64,000 nucleotides of DNA from Methanospirillum hungatei (GTDB taxonomy: Archaea > Halobacteriota > Methanomicrobia > Methanomicrobiales > Methanospirillaceae). Position 1 is the first letter of the stretch, and each line of letters starts with the position of its first letter. The translations under genes were made by a program, and so were the position numbers. The notes below the pieces were generated by a model, which was not told the origin of the DNA, ran no database searches, and worked only from the letters and a program-made list of their open reading frames with translations. The stretch spans positions 2,914,001-2,978,000 of the forward strand of contig NZ_CP077107.1 of assembly GCF_019263745.1 (NCBI RefSeq). The letters are read 5' to 3'. This document shows, in pieces, positions 45,454 through 55,151 of this stretch.

Positions 45454-46461
45454 TCAGGGACTATACCCAGTCACAAATGAGACAATGGACTTGGTAATTT
45501 CCTCCGGATTATATCCAAGAAGGTTCCCAAGCATCATTGCTCCACCACATCCCATCCCTTCCTTGACCTCCCCAATACAGTACCTGACTAGACCTGAATG
45601 ACCCAAATCCCCAAATCCGGGATCGACATAGGTTATCGGAACATCGATCTCCTGTGCTGTTTTATCACAGCTAGCATGTGGATCATCACGAACATAGGTA
45701 GTTGTTACAACTTCTGGCATGGGGTTTCCTAAAGCCTGGATCACTGCTGCAACGGCAAGCATTTGTGTCCCCCCTGCAAGGAAGACTTTTCCTGGAAAGC
45801 CCTTTGATAATCCGACACACACTGCTATCATAGGATCTCCGGTTTCTTTGATGATTTCGAGAGGATGCGATATACGTTTCCCAATCCGGTTTACTACTTC
45901 GTTGTAGACTTCTTCTTTCATTGATTCCGGATTTTTTACCGACGCGCTGCTTACTCTTGCATCATACCCTAACATTCTGAGGACACACAGAGCCGTTGTC
46001 GTACCTCCCGGAACACATTCACCAATTACCAGAAGATCATATGCCGATAAAAGCTTTCCAACCCTGATTCCTTCTTCATATAATCGTACTGCATCTGGAA
46101 CAGCCGGTCTGTACCGAGGATCCTCCCCTGCTTTTCCCTGGAGATCCAGCACTGGAACGGTTGGTCGATGAACCAGTCCGGCATTTATGAATAAAGGTGA
46201 TAATCCAGCCAGATTAAGAACTGCTCGTGTTATTGATGCAGGTGTCGGGCATCCAGTAGGGGTGTTTGGTGTTGCATCTGAACTTGTAATAACACCCTGC
46301 CAGATTAGTTCCGCATCCAGAACCGGCACAAGCAGAGAACCCATTGGATTCGGCCCAGCTCCTGAGAGGCCAGGAACTGTGGATAACATGGTGTTCGCCA
46401 GAATTCCTACAAACAACGGTCTTTTTGGCTGTAATAAATTTGGTCGGGATAGAAAAACCAT
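45454..46461 (-). CDS. CobT-like nicotinate-nucleotide phosphoribosyltransferase family (UPF0284)
   Basis: A 335-residue protein of the archaeal CobT-like family. AGPNPMGSLLVPV, CPTPASITRA and VIGECVPGGTTTAL are recognisable. CobT activates the lower-ligand base of cobamides; in archaea this paralogue is thought to prepare lower-ligand nucleotides, but that is less firmly proven. It diverges from cobS across about 85 bp, which supports a cobamide role, and leads the eight-gene run. Confidence 0.88.
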   Translation of the reverse strand: MVFLSRPNLLQPKRPLFVGILANTMLSTVPGLSGAGPNPMGSLLVPVLDAELIWQGVITSSDATPNTPTGCPTPASITRAVLNLAGLSPLFINAGLVHRPTVPVLDLQGKAGEDPRYRPAVPDAVRLYEEGIRVGKLLSAYDLLVIGECVPGGTTTALCVLRMLGYDARVSSASVKNPESMKEEVYNEVVNRIGKRISHPLEIIKETGDPMIAVCVGLSKGFPGKVFLAGGTQMLAVAAVIQALGNPMPEVVTTTYVRDDPHASCDKTAQEIDVPITYVDPGFGDLGHSGLVRYCIGEVKEGMGCGGAMMLGNLLGYNPEEITKSIVSFVTGYSP

Positions 46462-46546
46462 TCGTAATCGATTGCTCTGAATGAACCATCAATCTCTCGC
46501 TTCACCAAAGCCCATATCTGTCAGGTGTGAAAACTCATGAGGAATC

Positions 46547-47290
46547 ATGATACACGCCATCCTGGCACTTCTCCAGTTCACCACGATTCTGCCTCTTGGA
46601 AAAATAGTCCCTTTTGAGGCATTTGCACGCAATACATGGCTGTATCCATTGGCCGGATATGTTATCGGTGGGTTTGGTGGTTTCCTCTTAATTTTCATAC
46701 CTGCACCCTCATTTGTCGGGGCGGTGCTTGCTATTGGTCTGGTTCTGTTTATGTCTGGGGCAAACCATCTTGATGGTTTATTGGACTTTGGTGATGGGCT
46801 TATGGCGCATGGTTCACAACAAAAACGGATTCATGCCCTTACTGACCGGCAAATAGGCTCCGGAGCCCTTGCTCTTGGGATGATGGTAACCCTGCTCTCT
46901 GTGGTATCTTTAGGTTCAGTTCAAACTGGGGTGATTGCAGCATCAGTGCTAATTATTGCTGAAACAGGGGGGAAATGGAGCATGGCATTCCTTACTGTGT
47001 TTGGCAAACCATTTCATGACGGTCTGCATGCAACGTTACATTCCTATTCAAAAACCTGGTTTGTAATACCAGCCACCCTGCTTCTCGTGCCCGCATTTCT
47101 GTTACCTATCCCCCTTTTTGTAAAAATTTATGCCGGGATTATACTAATTATAATTCCGCTGTGTACCCGGTTTCTGGCCTATAAATTGTTTGGAGGTGTA
47201 AATGGTGATGTCACTGGAGCAACGGGGGAGATAACCCGGTGCGCTCTCCTCACTATCTGTGCCTGTAGTCTTGCCACGATGAACGTTTGA
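46547..47290 (+). CDS. cobS: Adenosylcobinamide-GDP ribazoletransferase CobS
   Basis: A 247-residue integral membrane enzyme that joins adenosylcobinamide-GDP to the alpha-ribazole nucleotide in the last steps of cobamide synthesis. The N-terminal LLQFTTILPLG and the site GANHLDGLLDFGDGLMA are diagnostic, followed by about five membrane helices. It diverges from the CobT-like gene, so a shared promoter region of 85 bp controls both. Confidence 0.93.
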   Translation: MIHAILALLQFTTILPLGKIVPFEAFARNTWLYPLAGYVIGGFGGFLLIFIPAPSFVGAVLAIGLVLFMSGANHLDGLLDFGDGLMAHGSQQKRIHALTDRQIGSGALALGMMVTLLSVVSLGSVQTGVIAASVLIIAETGGKWSMAFLTVFGKPFHDGLHATLHSYSKTWFVIPATLLLVPAFLLPIPLFVKIYAGIILIIIPLCTRFLAYKLFGGVNGDVTGATGEITRCALLTICACSLATMNV

Positions 47291-47310
47291 TAATTATTAG
47301 AAAACCTGTG

Positions 47311-47619
47311 TCAGAGCCGTGATCTAAAACGTGGGGTGTATCCTTGTTCTTTTTCATCATCACACGCAATTGCAGAGCCATCGCGGACCAAACTGTTGAA
47401 TTGCATGGCAGCTTCCATAAGGATCTCAGGGGGTACGTTCGCCCCTCTTATCTGAGAAAAGGCATTCTCATAAGGAGAAGGCATAACCCGCGCCCCTACC
47501 TGAATTCCTTTACAATTCATGCAATATGAGCACCTGGTGTGCACTGGCAGTTTTCCAGAGGCACATTCCACATATGCTTTATCTGAGCCTTGCTCACGGA
47601 GAATTGGAATTGACTTCAT
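47311..47619 (-). CDS. Small Cys-containing hypothetical protein
   Basis: A 102-residue soluble protein with C19 and the compact C30-x2-C33-x2-C36 (RCSYCMNCKG), enough for a zinc or Fe-S site. The C-terminal half is helical. I recognise no family. It converges on cobS and stands back to back with the EF-1A promoter. Confidence 0.5.
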   Translation of the reverse strand: MKSIPILREQGSDKAYVECASGKLPVHTRCSYCMNCKGIQVGARVMPSPYENAFSQIRGANVPPEILMEAAMQFNSLVRDGSAIACDDEKEQGYTPRFRSRL

Positions 47620-47715
47620 ATGTATTCAGATCATTCCTCTGAAACCCTCTTAATTACTTCGTTTTCTCCTGATATCCAATAATCTGGTTTACGCCGGCTC
47701 CAGGGTCATAGTGAA

Positions 47716-47725
47716 AAATATTAAA
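47716..47725 (+). promoter_or_regulatory. EF-1A promoter (TATA box)
   Basis: AAATATTAAA stands about 90 bp before the EF-1A start, with a purine-rich BRE-like GTGAA just upstream. This predicts a leader of about 65 bases that ends in two GGAGG ribosome sites (47791 and 47800). Confidence 0.5.
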
Positions 47726-47814
47726 AGGACTTCTATCAAATATGTAATACTCGCATAACCGGGCTGTGCTTTGCAGTTCTGATATCGTGCGGAGGTATTG
47801 GAGGATTTGTATAT

Positions 47815-49092
47815 ATGGCAACTGAGAAGCCCCACATTAACCTCGCTGTTATTGGTCACATTGACCATGGTAAGTCAACTACCGTCGGCAGACTGATGTA
47901 CGAAGCCGGAGCTGTTCCGGCACACATCGTTGAACAGTATAAGAAAGAAGCAGAATCAAAAGGTAAGGGTTCATTCGCTTTTGCATGGGTTATGGACAGC
48001 CTGAAAGAAGAGCGTGAACGTGGTATTACCATTGATATTGCCCACAAGCGGTTCGACACTGACAAGTACTACTTTACTGTCGTGGACTGTCCGGGACACA
48101 GAGACTTCGTCAAGAACATGATCACTGGTGCTTCCCAGGCGGATGCAGCAGTCATCGTCGTTGCAGCACCTGATGGTGTTATGGAACAGACCAAGGAGCA
48201 CGTTTTCCTGTCCAAGACCCTTGGTATCAAGCAGCTCATTGTTGCAGTCAACAAGATGGATGCATCCAACTATGACGAAGCTCGGTTCAACCAGGTCAAG
48301 ACCGATGTTGGAAACCTTCTGAAAATGGTTGGAACCAACCCAGACAGTGTCAAGTTTATCCCAATCAGTGCATTTGAGGGTGACAACATAATCAAGAACT
48401 CTGACAAGATGCCTTGGTACAAAGGAAAAACACTCTTCGGATTACTTGATGAACTCGAAGTTCCTGACAAGCCAACCGAAAAACCACTTCGTGTCCCAAT
48501 TCAGGATGCATATTCAATCTCCGGCATTGGAACTGTTCCGGTCGGACGTGTTGAAACCGGTATTCTCAAGAAAGGTATGAATGTTACCTTCATGCCAGCC
48601 AACAAGACTGGTGAATGCAAGTCTATTGAGATGCACCACGAAGAAATTCCACAGGCACTTCCAGGCGATAACATCGGATTTAACGTCCGTGGTATCGGAA
48701 AGGATGATGTTCGTCGTGGTGACGTTTGTGGGGCCGCTGACAATCCGCCAGCAGTTGCAGAAGAATTCTCTGCACAGATTGTCGTTCTTCAGCACCCAAG
48801 TGCTATCACTATTGGATACACCCCGGTCTTCCACTGTCACACAGCGCAGACCGCTTGTACCTTTACTGAACTTGTAAAGAAACTTGATCCACGTACCGGT
48901 CAGACCCTTGAGGAGAACCCAACCTTCCTGAAAGCAGGAGATGCAGCAATCATCAAGTGTCATCCAACCAAGCCACTCTGTATCGAGAGTGCAAAGGAAT
49001 TCCCACAGCTTGGACGGTTCGCAATCCGTGATATGGGCCAGACCATCGCTGCCGGCATGTGTATTGAAGTTGCCAGAAAGCAGATGCGCTGA
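47815..49092 (+). CDS. tuf: Translation elongation factor EF-1A
   Basis: A 425-residue GTPase that brings aminoacyl-tRNA to the ribosome. G1 is GHIDHGKST (14-22), G3 DCPGHRDF, and G4 NKMD; the three-domain length is normal for archaea. A strong ribosome site GGAGG lies ten bases upstream. Its codon use is tighter than that of neighbours (many ATC, AAG, GGT), as expected for a highly expressed gene. S10 follows by 16 bases. Confidence 0.98.
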   Translation: MATEKPHINLAVIGHIDHGKSTTVGRLMYEAGAVPAHIVEQYKKEAESKGKGSFAFAWVMDSLKEERERGITIDIAHKRFDTDKYYFTVVDCPGHRDFVKNMITGASQADAAVIVVAAPDGVMEQTKEHVFLSKTLGIKQLIVAVNKMDASNYDEARFNQVKTDVGNLLKMVGTNPDSVKFIPISAFEGDNIIKNSDKMPWYKGKTLFGLLDELEVPDKPTEKPLRVPIQDAYSISGIGTVPVGRVETGILKKGMNVTFMPANKTGECKSIEMHHEEIPQALPGDNIGFNVRGIGKDDVRRGDVCGAADNPPAVAEEFSAQIVVLQHPSAITIGYTPVFHCHTAQTACTFTELVKKLDPRTGQTLEENPTFLKAGDAAIIKCHPTKPLCIESAKEFPQLGRFAIRDMGQTIAAGMCIEVARKQMR

Positions 49093-49108
49093 TCGAATCG
49101 GTGTTATC

Positions 49109-49417
49109 ATGCAGAAGGCCAGAATCCGACTCACCGGAACCGATTATCAGAAAGTAGAAGAAGTGTGCGAAAAGATTAAAGAGATCGCTGAGCGGACCGG
49201 TGTAAATCTGGCCGGTCCGATTCCCCTGCCAACCAGGAAGCTTGTGGTACCTATCCGGAAAAGTCCGGATGGAGAAGGGACAGCTACCTGGGACCGCTGG
49301 CAGATGAGAGTTCACAAGCGTCTCATTGATCTCGACGCTGATGAGCGTGCTCTTCGTCAGCTTATGCGTACCCAGGTACCAAAGGACATTGGAATTGAGA
49401 TTGTCCTTGAAAGCTGA
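49109..49417 (+). CDS. rpsJ: Ribosomal protein S10 (uS10)
   Basis: A 102-residue protein of the small subunit. [18 protein letters not shown], the loop [20 protein letters not shown] and the C-terminal [13 protein letters not shown] are diagnostic. I placed the start at the ATG 16 bases after EF-1A; a longer in-frame extension back into EF-1A is not real. EF-1A and S10 together are the tail end of the archaeal str-type operon. Confidence 0.97.
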   Translation: MQKARIRLTGTDYQKVEEVCEKIKEIAERTGVNLAGPIPLPTRKLVVPIRKSPDGEGTATWDRWQMRVHKRLIDLDADERALRQLMRTQVPKDIGIEIVLES

Positions 49418-49426
49418 TGAATATGG

Positions 49427-49447
49427 GCGGCTTTTCAGATAAGCCGC
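49427..49447 (+). terminator. Hairpin after rpsJ
   Basis: GCGGCTT (49427-49433) and AAGCCGC (49441-49447) form a perfect 7-bp stem with a 7-base loop, ten bases after the S10 stop. There is no strong T-run, so it may stabilise the 3' end rather than terminate on its own. Confidence 0.5.
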
Positions 49448-49607
49448 AATAATCCCAATATCATCCACAGTACCTCCCAAGGGAGATACCTTCTTTTCAT
49501 TTTATAATGATTAACGGGGGACAGAGGGAAATATCCACCGACCGCATTTTTTCACCAAAGATTGCCTTTTAGTGATGAACCGTTCTACTTACTGAGGCAG
49601 AAAACCA

Positions 49608-51161
49608 ATGAATGTTCAGATGTTACGGGAACGATACACGAACTGTTCTGTCGAAAAAATATTTACTGTTATTTTCCTGTTTGGATTATTTCTCCGGACA
49701 ATTCTACCGAATCTTAAGTTATTACATCATGACGAAGCTATTCATGCATGGTTTAGTTATGAACTTCTGACAAAAGGAGTATACCAATATGATCCCATGT
49801 ACCATGGCCCATTTTTATACTATCTCATGGCCGGATTCTTTCGAATATTCGGAGATTCGGATCTCATTGCGCGATTTGTTCCGGCAATCTTTGGTACTCT
49901 CATAATCCTTCTGATATACGGAATTTATAAAACCGGTTGGTTATCAAGAAATCATTCTATCTGGGCAGCACTCTTTTTTGCATGCTCACCTGACATGGTG
50001 TATTTTTCCCGGTTTCTACGTCATGATATCTTTCAATTATTTTTCTCGATTTTGCTTTTGGTAGCAATTCTTGGATATATAGAATATAAAAAATCAGGAT
50101 GGGCTTATCTTGCAGGAGTTGCAGCAGCATGTGGATTGTGCCTGAAAGAGGATATGCCAGTGGTAATTTTAGTTTTTGGATCCTTTTTTATTTCTCTGAT
50201 TATTTTCAAAAAAATATCCCTCCCTATAACTTGGAAGCGGGATTTGATTGGTTCAATCATTATTGCCGCAGTTATTGGCTTTATCTTTTACACTTCATTC
50301 TTCCAGCATCCTCAGATGTTCTTTGAAGCACCGCTTAAAGCAATAGAACACTGGACTTCAATGCATGATCAATGTCGATTATGTGGACCTCCATACTGGT
50401 ATTTGCTCATGTTTCTTCTGTATGAAATCCCTCTGCTTATTCTTGTATGGTATGCTATCTGGCAATGTGGATGGAAAGATAATGGTATCAATTATATTCG
50501 AAATACCCATACGGCAGAGGAATTGTCTAACGATGCTAAAATATCTCTATTCATTCTTCTCATGGTAATTTGGACCGCTAGCACCCTGGTCTTTTATGGA
50601 TGGGTTGGGGAAAAAGTTCCCTGGCTTTTGATTCATCAATTATTTCCTGTCATTCTCCTTGCATCATACCGCATTGAAAAGAAAAAAATTATTGCAGGAA
50701 TCATAACCGTGGCATTTCTGATAGGTATGACCGTTCATGTATGCTTTACCCCGACCGACATCAATGAGCCTATTGTACAGGTTCAGAATTCGGAAGATAT
50801 GCGGGAAGTCATGAAAATTATTGATTCTGCAAAAAATGTGGTGGTTGCCTCAGATTCCTACTGGCCTCTACCCTGGTATTACCGGGGAGGAGAATGGGAG
50901 AAAATTTTATTTTATGGAAAAAAGGTTGATCCCATTGTCTGGATGGGAAAAAATCCAGATGTTATCATAACACACGATATTGATAGTTATGAATCATTAC
51001 CTGATTTTGAAAAAAGAACCTATCATCTTAGCTATTGGTATTCCTGGTTTGATAATAAAGAAAGGATTCTACAGTGGTATTTTCTTCGGGATGGAAAAAT
51101 GGGCACTGTTAACCTTGATGTGTTTACCCGTATTGACCAGGCTGGTATGTTAAAGGAATAA
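49608..51161 (+). CDS. Agl23-like GT-C membrane protein (TIGR03663 type)
   Basis: A 517-residue integral membrane protein with about ten helices. The first outer loop LLHHDEAIHAWFSYELL carries the acidic HDE motif of GT-C glycosyltransferases, and YHGPFLYYL and FSRFLRHD follow. From memory this is the flippase-activity-associated family of protein-N-glycosylation loci. Probable role: transfer of lipid-linked sugar at the outer face of the membrane. It stands alone before the cetZ pair. Confidence 0.82.
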   Translation: MNVQMLRERYTNCSVEKIFTVIFLFGLFLRTILPNLKLLHHDEAIHAWFSYELLTKGVYQYDPMYHGPFLYYLMAGFFRIFGDSDLIARFVPAIFGTLIILLIYGIYKTGWLSRNHSIWAALFFACSPDMVYFSRFLRHDIFQLFFSILLLVAILGYIEYKKSGWAYLAGVAAACGLCLKEDMPVVILVFGSFFISLIIFKKISLPITWKRDLIGSIIIAAVIGFIFYTSFFQHPQMFFEAPLKAIEHWTSMHDQCRLCGPPYWYLLMFLLYEIPLLILVWYAIWQCGWKDNGINYIRNTHTAEELSNDAKISLFILLMVIWTASTLVFYGWVGEKVPWLLIHQLFPVILLASYRIEKKKIIAGIITVAFLIGMTVHVCFTPTDINEPIVQVQNSEDMREVMKIIDSAKNVVVASDSYWPLPWYYRGGEWEKILFYGKKVDPIVWMGKNPDVIITHDIDSYESLPDFEKRTYHLSYWYSWFDNKERILQWYFLRDGKMGTVNLDVFTRIDQAGMLKE

Positions 51162-51400
51162 TTGTAATTTTCATTTTTTGTTCCCCTCTTTTCGTCTCAA
51201 CAAATGCCCGAGTGATTATAAGAAGAACAGTTACAGATACGAATAGATGAATTCTATTTGGTTTTTTATTCACACAGTTTATCAAGCCTAACATATGTTC
51301 GCAGAGTAAACTGGTTCTTTTCATATTCTTCTACTCCGAAAAGTATAACGTAACTCTGGGAAAAAAGAGTGGTTAGTGACGAAAAATTCGAATAAAAATA

Positions 51401-52600
51401 TTAGAAGAGCTCATCATATTGATGAACTGTAGATTTTTTCCGTGGCTTGTCACGGGATCCGAAGCTGCCTCCGCCTCCTCCTCCCTTGCCTCCACCTTTT
51501 CCTCCACGATTCTTCATAACCCGGTAGAGAATAAAACCAACTATTGCGACAACAATAATTCCAACGATATATGGGATTATTCCGGAAATATCTGGTAGTT
51601 CAGGTCCTTTTGGAGCGGATTCAACTTCAGTCTGGAGTTCCTGGGTAGCTTCAAACACTTCGTTTGCTTTCTGGTATGCTTCTTCAGCTTTCTTTCGTGC
51701 GTCGGTATACTTACCAGCATCAAAAAGCTCTTTTGCATCACTTGCATCTTCAGCGGCGAATTCACGTTTGGTAATAATTGGAGCGAGACGTGGATCACTT
51801 CCCATCTCCTTTTCTGTCTTAAAGTAGTTTATCCATTCATCTGTTTTATCAATTGCCTCTTTTACTTCATTGATAGCTTTTTGGGAAACGCCCATGTCAA
51901 GCATGGAATATGCATCTTTGATGAAGGTGTTTGCGTTTTTTATGTAAACCTGAGCATTCGAATAGCTTGCACCAGCTGCAGAATTTAAGGAATTCAATGC
52001 TTCCTTTGCTTTTGCTTCAGCCTTGGAAACATCAATTCCATCAGCTTTATTCTGTGCGATATCCTTTTCCAGTTTTGAATAAGATTCCTTAACTGATGTG
52101 ATGTCTCCTTTTAGCTCTCCAGGATTTGTGACAAAAGCCGTCACATTCTTGACGGTCTCCTTCACTCTTCCACCTGGTGTTGCAACATTGACAGAAACAA
52201 CTTCGATTTGGCGCGAACTGTCCACTTTTGGGGCCATTCCTTTCAGGTTGACTTTGACACTCTCGTCAACATTTTCATACGAAAGTTCCCATCCTGAAAG
52301 GTCTAACTGCTTTTTACTAACAGCCGGGCGAGGATTTTCAACACCATCCAGAATGATAGAATAGGTCCATACAGGATTTTCAAGTTCTGTCTTAAGTGAA
52401 ATACTTTCATCACTTGGGAAGGTTTCTCCGCCAACTGAGATGAAACTCATCTGCAAATCTGCAGTAACATTGGATTTGCCAGATTCAAGATCTCCTGAAG
52501 GCTTAATGTTAACATGTCCAACTTCAACACTGGCCATTGCCGGGATAGCAATGAAACAAAAAATGATACTTAGAAAGATGATTAGTGATCCGGTCTTCAT
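51401..52600 (-). CDS. Membrane-anchored coiled-coil protein, cetZ partner
   Basis: A 399-residue exported protein. Signal peptide 1-24 (ending AMASVE); a beta-rich domain 25-160; a long helical, coiled-coil-prone part 165-330; one membrane helix 338-360; and a cytoplasmic tail of about 38 residues that is Gly/Lys-rich (GGKGGG runs) and ends in an acidic-aromatic HQYDELF. The ATG follows GAGG by about five bases and the cetZ stop by seven, so it is in one operon with cetZ. No named family is recognised. A link between envelope and cytoskeleton is inferred. Confidence 0.75.
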   Translation of the reverse strand: MKTGSLIIFLSIIFCFIAIPAMASVEVGHVNIKPSGDLESGKSNVTADLQMSFISVGGETFPSDESISLKTELENPVWTYSIILDGVENPRPAVSKKQLDLSGWELSYENVDESVKVNLKGMAPKVDSSRQIEVVSVNVATPGGRVKETVKNVTAFVTNPGELKGDITSVKESYSKLEKDIAQNKADGIDVSKAEAKAKEALNSLNSAAGASYSNAQVYIKNANTFIKDAYSMLDMGVSQKAINEVKEAIDKTDEWINYFKTEKEMGSDPRLAPIITKREFAAEDASDAKELFDAGKYTDARKKAEEAYQKANEVFEATQELQTEVESAPKGPELPDISGIIPYIVGIIVVAIVGFILYRVMKNRGGKGGGKGGGGGGSFGSRDKPRKKSTVHQYDELF

Positions 52601-52607
52601 AACTTCC

Positions 52608-53789
52608 TCACTCAAAGAGTGGTTCAATACTCTCATCCAGTTTCAGAACATTCTCTTCATCAATCCGTTCTGATGTAGCTTTCGTCTCTTTAGCTATTTC
52701 AAGCAGATTGGTCACCCGTGGGGCATCTGCAATGGATGCTAAAAGAACGATTGCTGCTACATACCTGCTCTGGGCTGGATAATCTCCACCACGCACCTCC
52801 ACACCGGCAATGTTCTCCTCTACCCAGCTCTTTGCTTTTTCAATTCCTTTCCTGTCAAGATCGTCTGGTGGTCCGGCAACCAGAACCAGTGCACGGCTTG
52901 TGGTGGAATACTCACATGGGAGAGTCAGCCTCCCAAGCATTGCACGCCTGACCAGCGATAAAATCCGGGAGGTTTTATCCTCTCCCATCAGTTTTTCCTC
53001 CGGACGGCGTTCCTCTATCTGTTTTCTCCCGATAATGCGATCAAAAAATCCCCTATCTTTTTCCACTGGTCCGGAGTCAATGACTTCGCTGATGGCATAT
53101 CCAACTGAACTTATACCCCCACCCCGGAGGGTATTGATAATCTCGCTGGAGTCTACAACCATTTCGCCAATACCTAGTTGTCCAACCTCTCCAGCACGGA
53201 ACAATAATCCAAATCTACGGACGATCTCATCATTCAACCGGTCAAATGCACCCTTTATACTTTCTCCCTCATTCTTCCATGCACTATTATCGAAGAGGAT
53301 TACGTTGTCTGCTTCCTTTACCAGGGTTGCTAGACTTCGTGCAGCATTATATGAGTATAAGCGTCCCTCTTCGGGAGCCGGAAGAATGCCAAGGACATAG
53401 ACCGGCTCTTTGTATATCTTTTTAAGGTGACGGGCGAGAACGGGTGAACCACCTGATCCAGTTCCGCCACCAAGACCAGACACAATAATAAATGCCTCCG
53501 TTTCACCGATTCCTTTTCGGTCGATGGCATTCATAATGATGTCAATTTCGTCAAAGGTTATCTGGGCGCCGGTATCATTATCGGTACCAACGCCATGGCC
53601 TTTCACGCTCGTCTGACCAATCAGGACTCGGTCCTCAAAATCGAGGTGCTGAAGTCCCATCAGATCAGTTCTGGCTGTATTTACCGCAATAGCACGAAAA
53701 CTGTTGCCATTGGTTCTATTGTCAAACTCAATGAACCGGTCAACAATTTTGCCACCAGCCTGACCAAATCCTATAAAAAACACTTTCAT
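52608..53789 (-). CDS. CetZ-type tubulin/FtsZ-superfamily GTPase
   Basis: A 393-residue cytoskeletal GTPase. The N-terminal FIGFGQAGGKI, the tubulin signature GGGTGSG (107-113), and an Asp/Glu catalytic T7-like loop around VVDSSE (211-216) are present; helix H7 and the C-terminal domain follow as in archaeal CetZ. The C-terminal 30 residues are acidic. CetZ1 in haloarchaea controls cell shape. The gene is the first of a two-gene operon with the membrane-anchored coiled-coil protein. Confidence 0.9.
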   Translation of the reverse strand: MKVFFIGFGQAGGKIVDRFIEFDNRTNGNSFRAIAVNTARTDLMGLQHLDFEDRVLIGQTSVKGHGVGTDNDTGAQITFDEIDIIMNAIDRKGIGETEAFIIVSGLGGGTGSGGSPVLARHLKKIYKEPVYVLGILPAPEEGRLYSYNAARSLATLVKEADNVILFDNSAWKNEGESIKGAFDRLNDEIVRRFGLLFRAGEVGQLGIGEMVVDSSEIINTLRGGGISSVGYAISEVIDSGPVEKDRGFFDRIIGRKQIEERRPEEKLMGEDKTSRILSLVRRAMLGRLTLPCEYSTTSRALVLVAGPPDDLDRKGIEKAKSWVEENIAGVEVRGGDYPAQSRYVAAIVLLASIADAPRVTNLLEIAKETKATSERIDEENVLKLDESIEPLFE

Positions 53790-53909
53790 GGAGGTACACC
53801 AGTTGTATGAAATATCGGGATTCTTAATATTTGGTACATCTTTCCTTTATACATTCAAAAAGCTTCTTCAATGAGCAGGATGGGAATATCTAAGGGATTA
53901 TAACAGAAT

Positions 53910-55151
53910 ATGCGGATTGCAATAATTGGAGGGGGCCTCAGCGGGCTTGTATCGGCATATAGGCTTTCCCCGGACCATGAAATTACTATTTACGAAAAGT
54001 CAGCCGAATTAGGTGGCTTGCTCTCTTCCTATCATCGAGGAACCTATTCTATAGAACGATATTATCATCATTTTTTCACCGGTGACGAGAGTTTTTTACA
54101 CCTTTTGGATGAATTGCGTCTAACAGAGGATATTTTATGGCTGAAAGGATCAACGGGAACATACCTTAACGGGGTCATATATCCTCTTACAACTCCCATT
54201 GAAATCCTCAGGTATCCGTACCTGACCATTCCTGATAAAATTAAACTTGGGTTGTTTACGAAAAAAGTCAGAACATTTGATCTCTCTGAATTAGATGCCA
54301 TCAGCGCAGAAAAATTTCTACATGAACAGGTTGGGGACAAAATTTACCAATCCTTTTTCAGACCACTCCTGAAATCTAAGTTTGGAATGAATGCAGAGAA
54401 GGTATCTGCAGCCTGGTTAGTGAGCAGGGTTGCAATCCGATCAGACAGAAGTCTTGCGGGAGAACGATTGGGATACCTGAATAAAGGATTTTCAAGGTTC
54501 ATTAATACAATATCTGGACAGATCACCGAGCGGGGTGGTGAGATAAGAATATCTTCACCGGTTACTTCTCTCATACGGCAAGAGAAAACATGGTTTGTAA
54601 ATGATGAGCCATACGAAGGCATAATTGCTACCATCGCACCAGGACTTCTTCGTGAAATTGGAGTTCCCATCTCTGATGTTCCTTACCAGGGGGCTGCCTG
54701 TCTGACCATGGGCCTGAAGCGAGCAGTTACCAATGGGATTTATTGGATAAATCTGTATGATAACGCACCCTATGGTGCCGTAATTGGTCATACTTGTTTT
54801 GCGCCATTTTCATGGTATGGGGAGCATATCATCTATCTTGCTTCGTATTTTACCGGAAATCCTGTTCCGGATTTAAAAGAGCAAATGATCCGGGATTTCT
54901 GTAAAAAATTTGGTGTACAAAAAAGTGACATATTATGGACCGAACTCTCACTTGATCCATTCGCAGGACCGCTCTATCTGGCTGGGTATAAGCCACGAAT
55001 GGAAGAACTAACAGTTCCTGGTATGAGCCTTGCTGGTATGTTTTCAGCAGAGAATTATCCTGAACGAAGTATTGAAGGCTCTGTCCGGGCAGGAGAACGG
55101 GCAGCGAAGGAGATAATTTCCTTTTCGCAGCTGGAGGGACGTCCTCTTTGA
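53910..55151 (+). CDS. FAD-dependent oxidoreductase (UDP-GalP mutase/PPOX-like)
   Basis: A 413-residue flavoprotein. MRIAIIGGGLSGLVSAY binds the FAD dinucleotide, and ELGGLLSSY follows. The overall chain resembles amine-oxidase/protoporphyrinogen-oxidase-like proteins that occur in glycan loci. It begins a four-gene operon with a GT2, a flippase-like and a YYY protein, so sugar-lipid modification is likelier than haem synthesis. The GT2 start overlaps its stop by four bases. Confidence 0.82.
   Translation: MRIAIIGGGLSGLVSAYRLSPDHEITIYEKSAELGGLLSSYHRGTYSIERYYHHFFTGDESFLHLLDELRLTEDILWLKGSTGTYLNGVIYPLTTPIEILRYPYLTIPDKIKLGLFTKKVRTFDLSELDAISAEKFLHEQVGDKIYQSFFRPLLKSKFGMNAEKVSAAWLVSRVAIRSDRSLAGERLGYLNKGFSRFINTISGQITERGGEIRISSPVTSLIRQEKTWFVNDEPYEGIIATIAPGLLREIGVPISDVPYQGAACLTMGLKRAVTNGIYWINLYDNAPYGAVIGHTCFAPFSWYGEHIIYLASYFTGNPVPDLKEQMIRDFCKKFGVQKSDILWTELSLDPFAGPLYLAGYKPRMEELTVPGMSLAGMFSAENYPERSIEGSVRAGERAAKEIISFSQLEGRPL

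Noticed and set aside
48941-49108. An in-frame N-terminal extension of S10 into the EF-1A gene.
   Set aside because: S10 has a conserved length of about 102 residues and starts at 49109; the extension is the EF-1A sequence read in another frame.
49427-49607. The hairpin after rpsJ, considered as the start of a small RNA gene.
   Set aside because: It lies ten bases after the stop and nothing further in the 160 bp before the next gene is structured; an mRNA 3'-end role is simpler.
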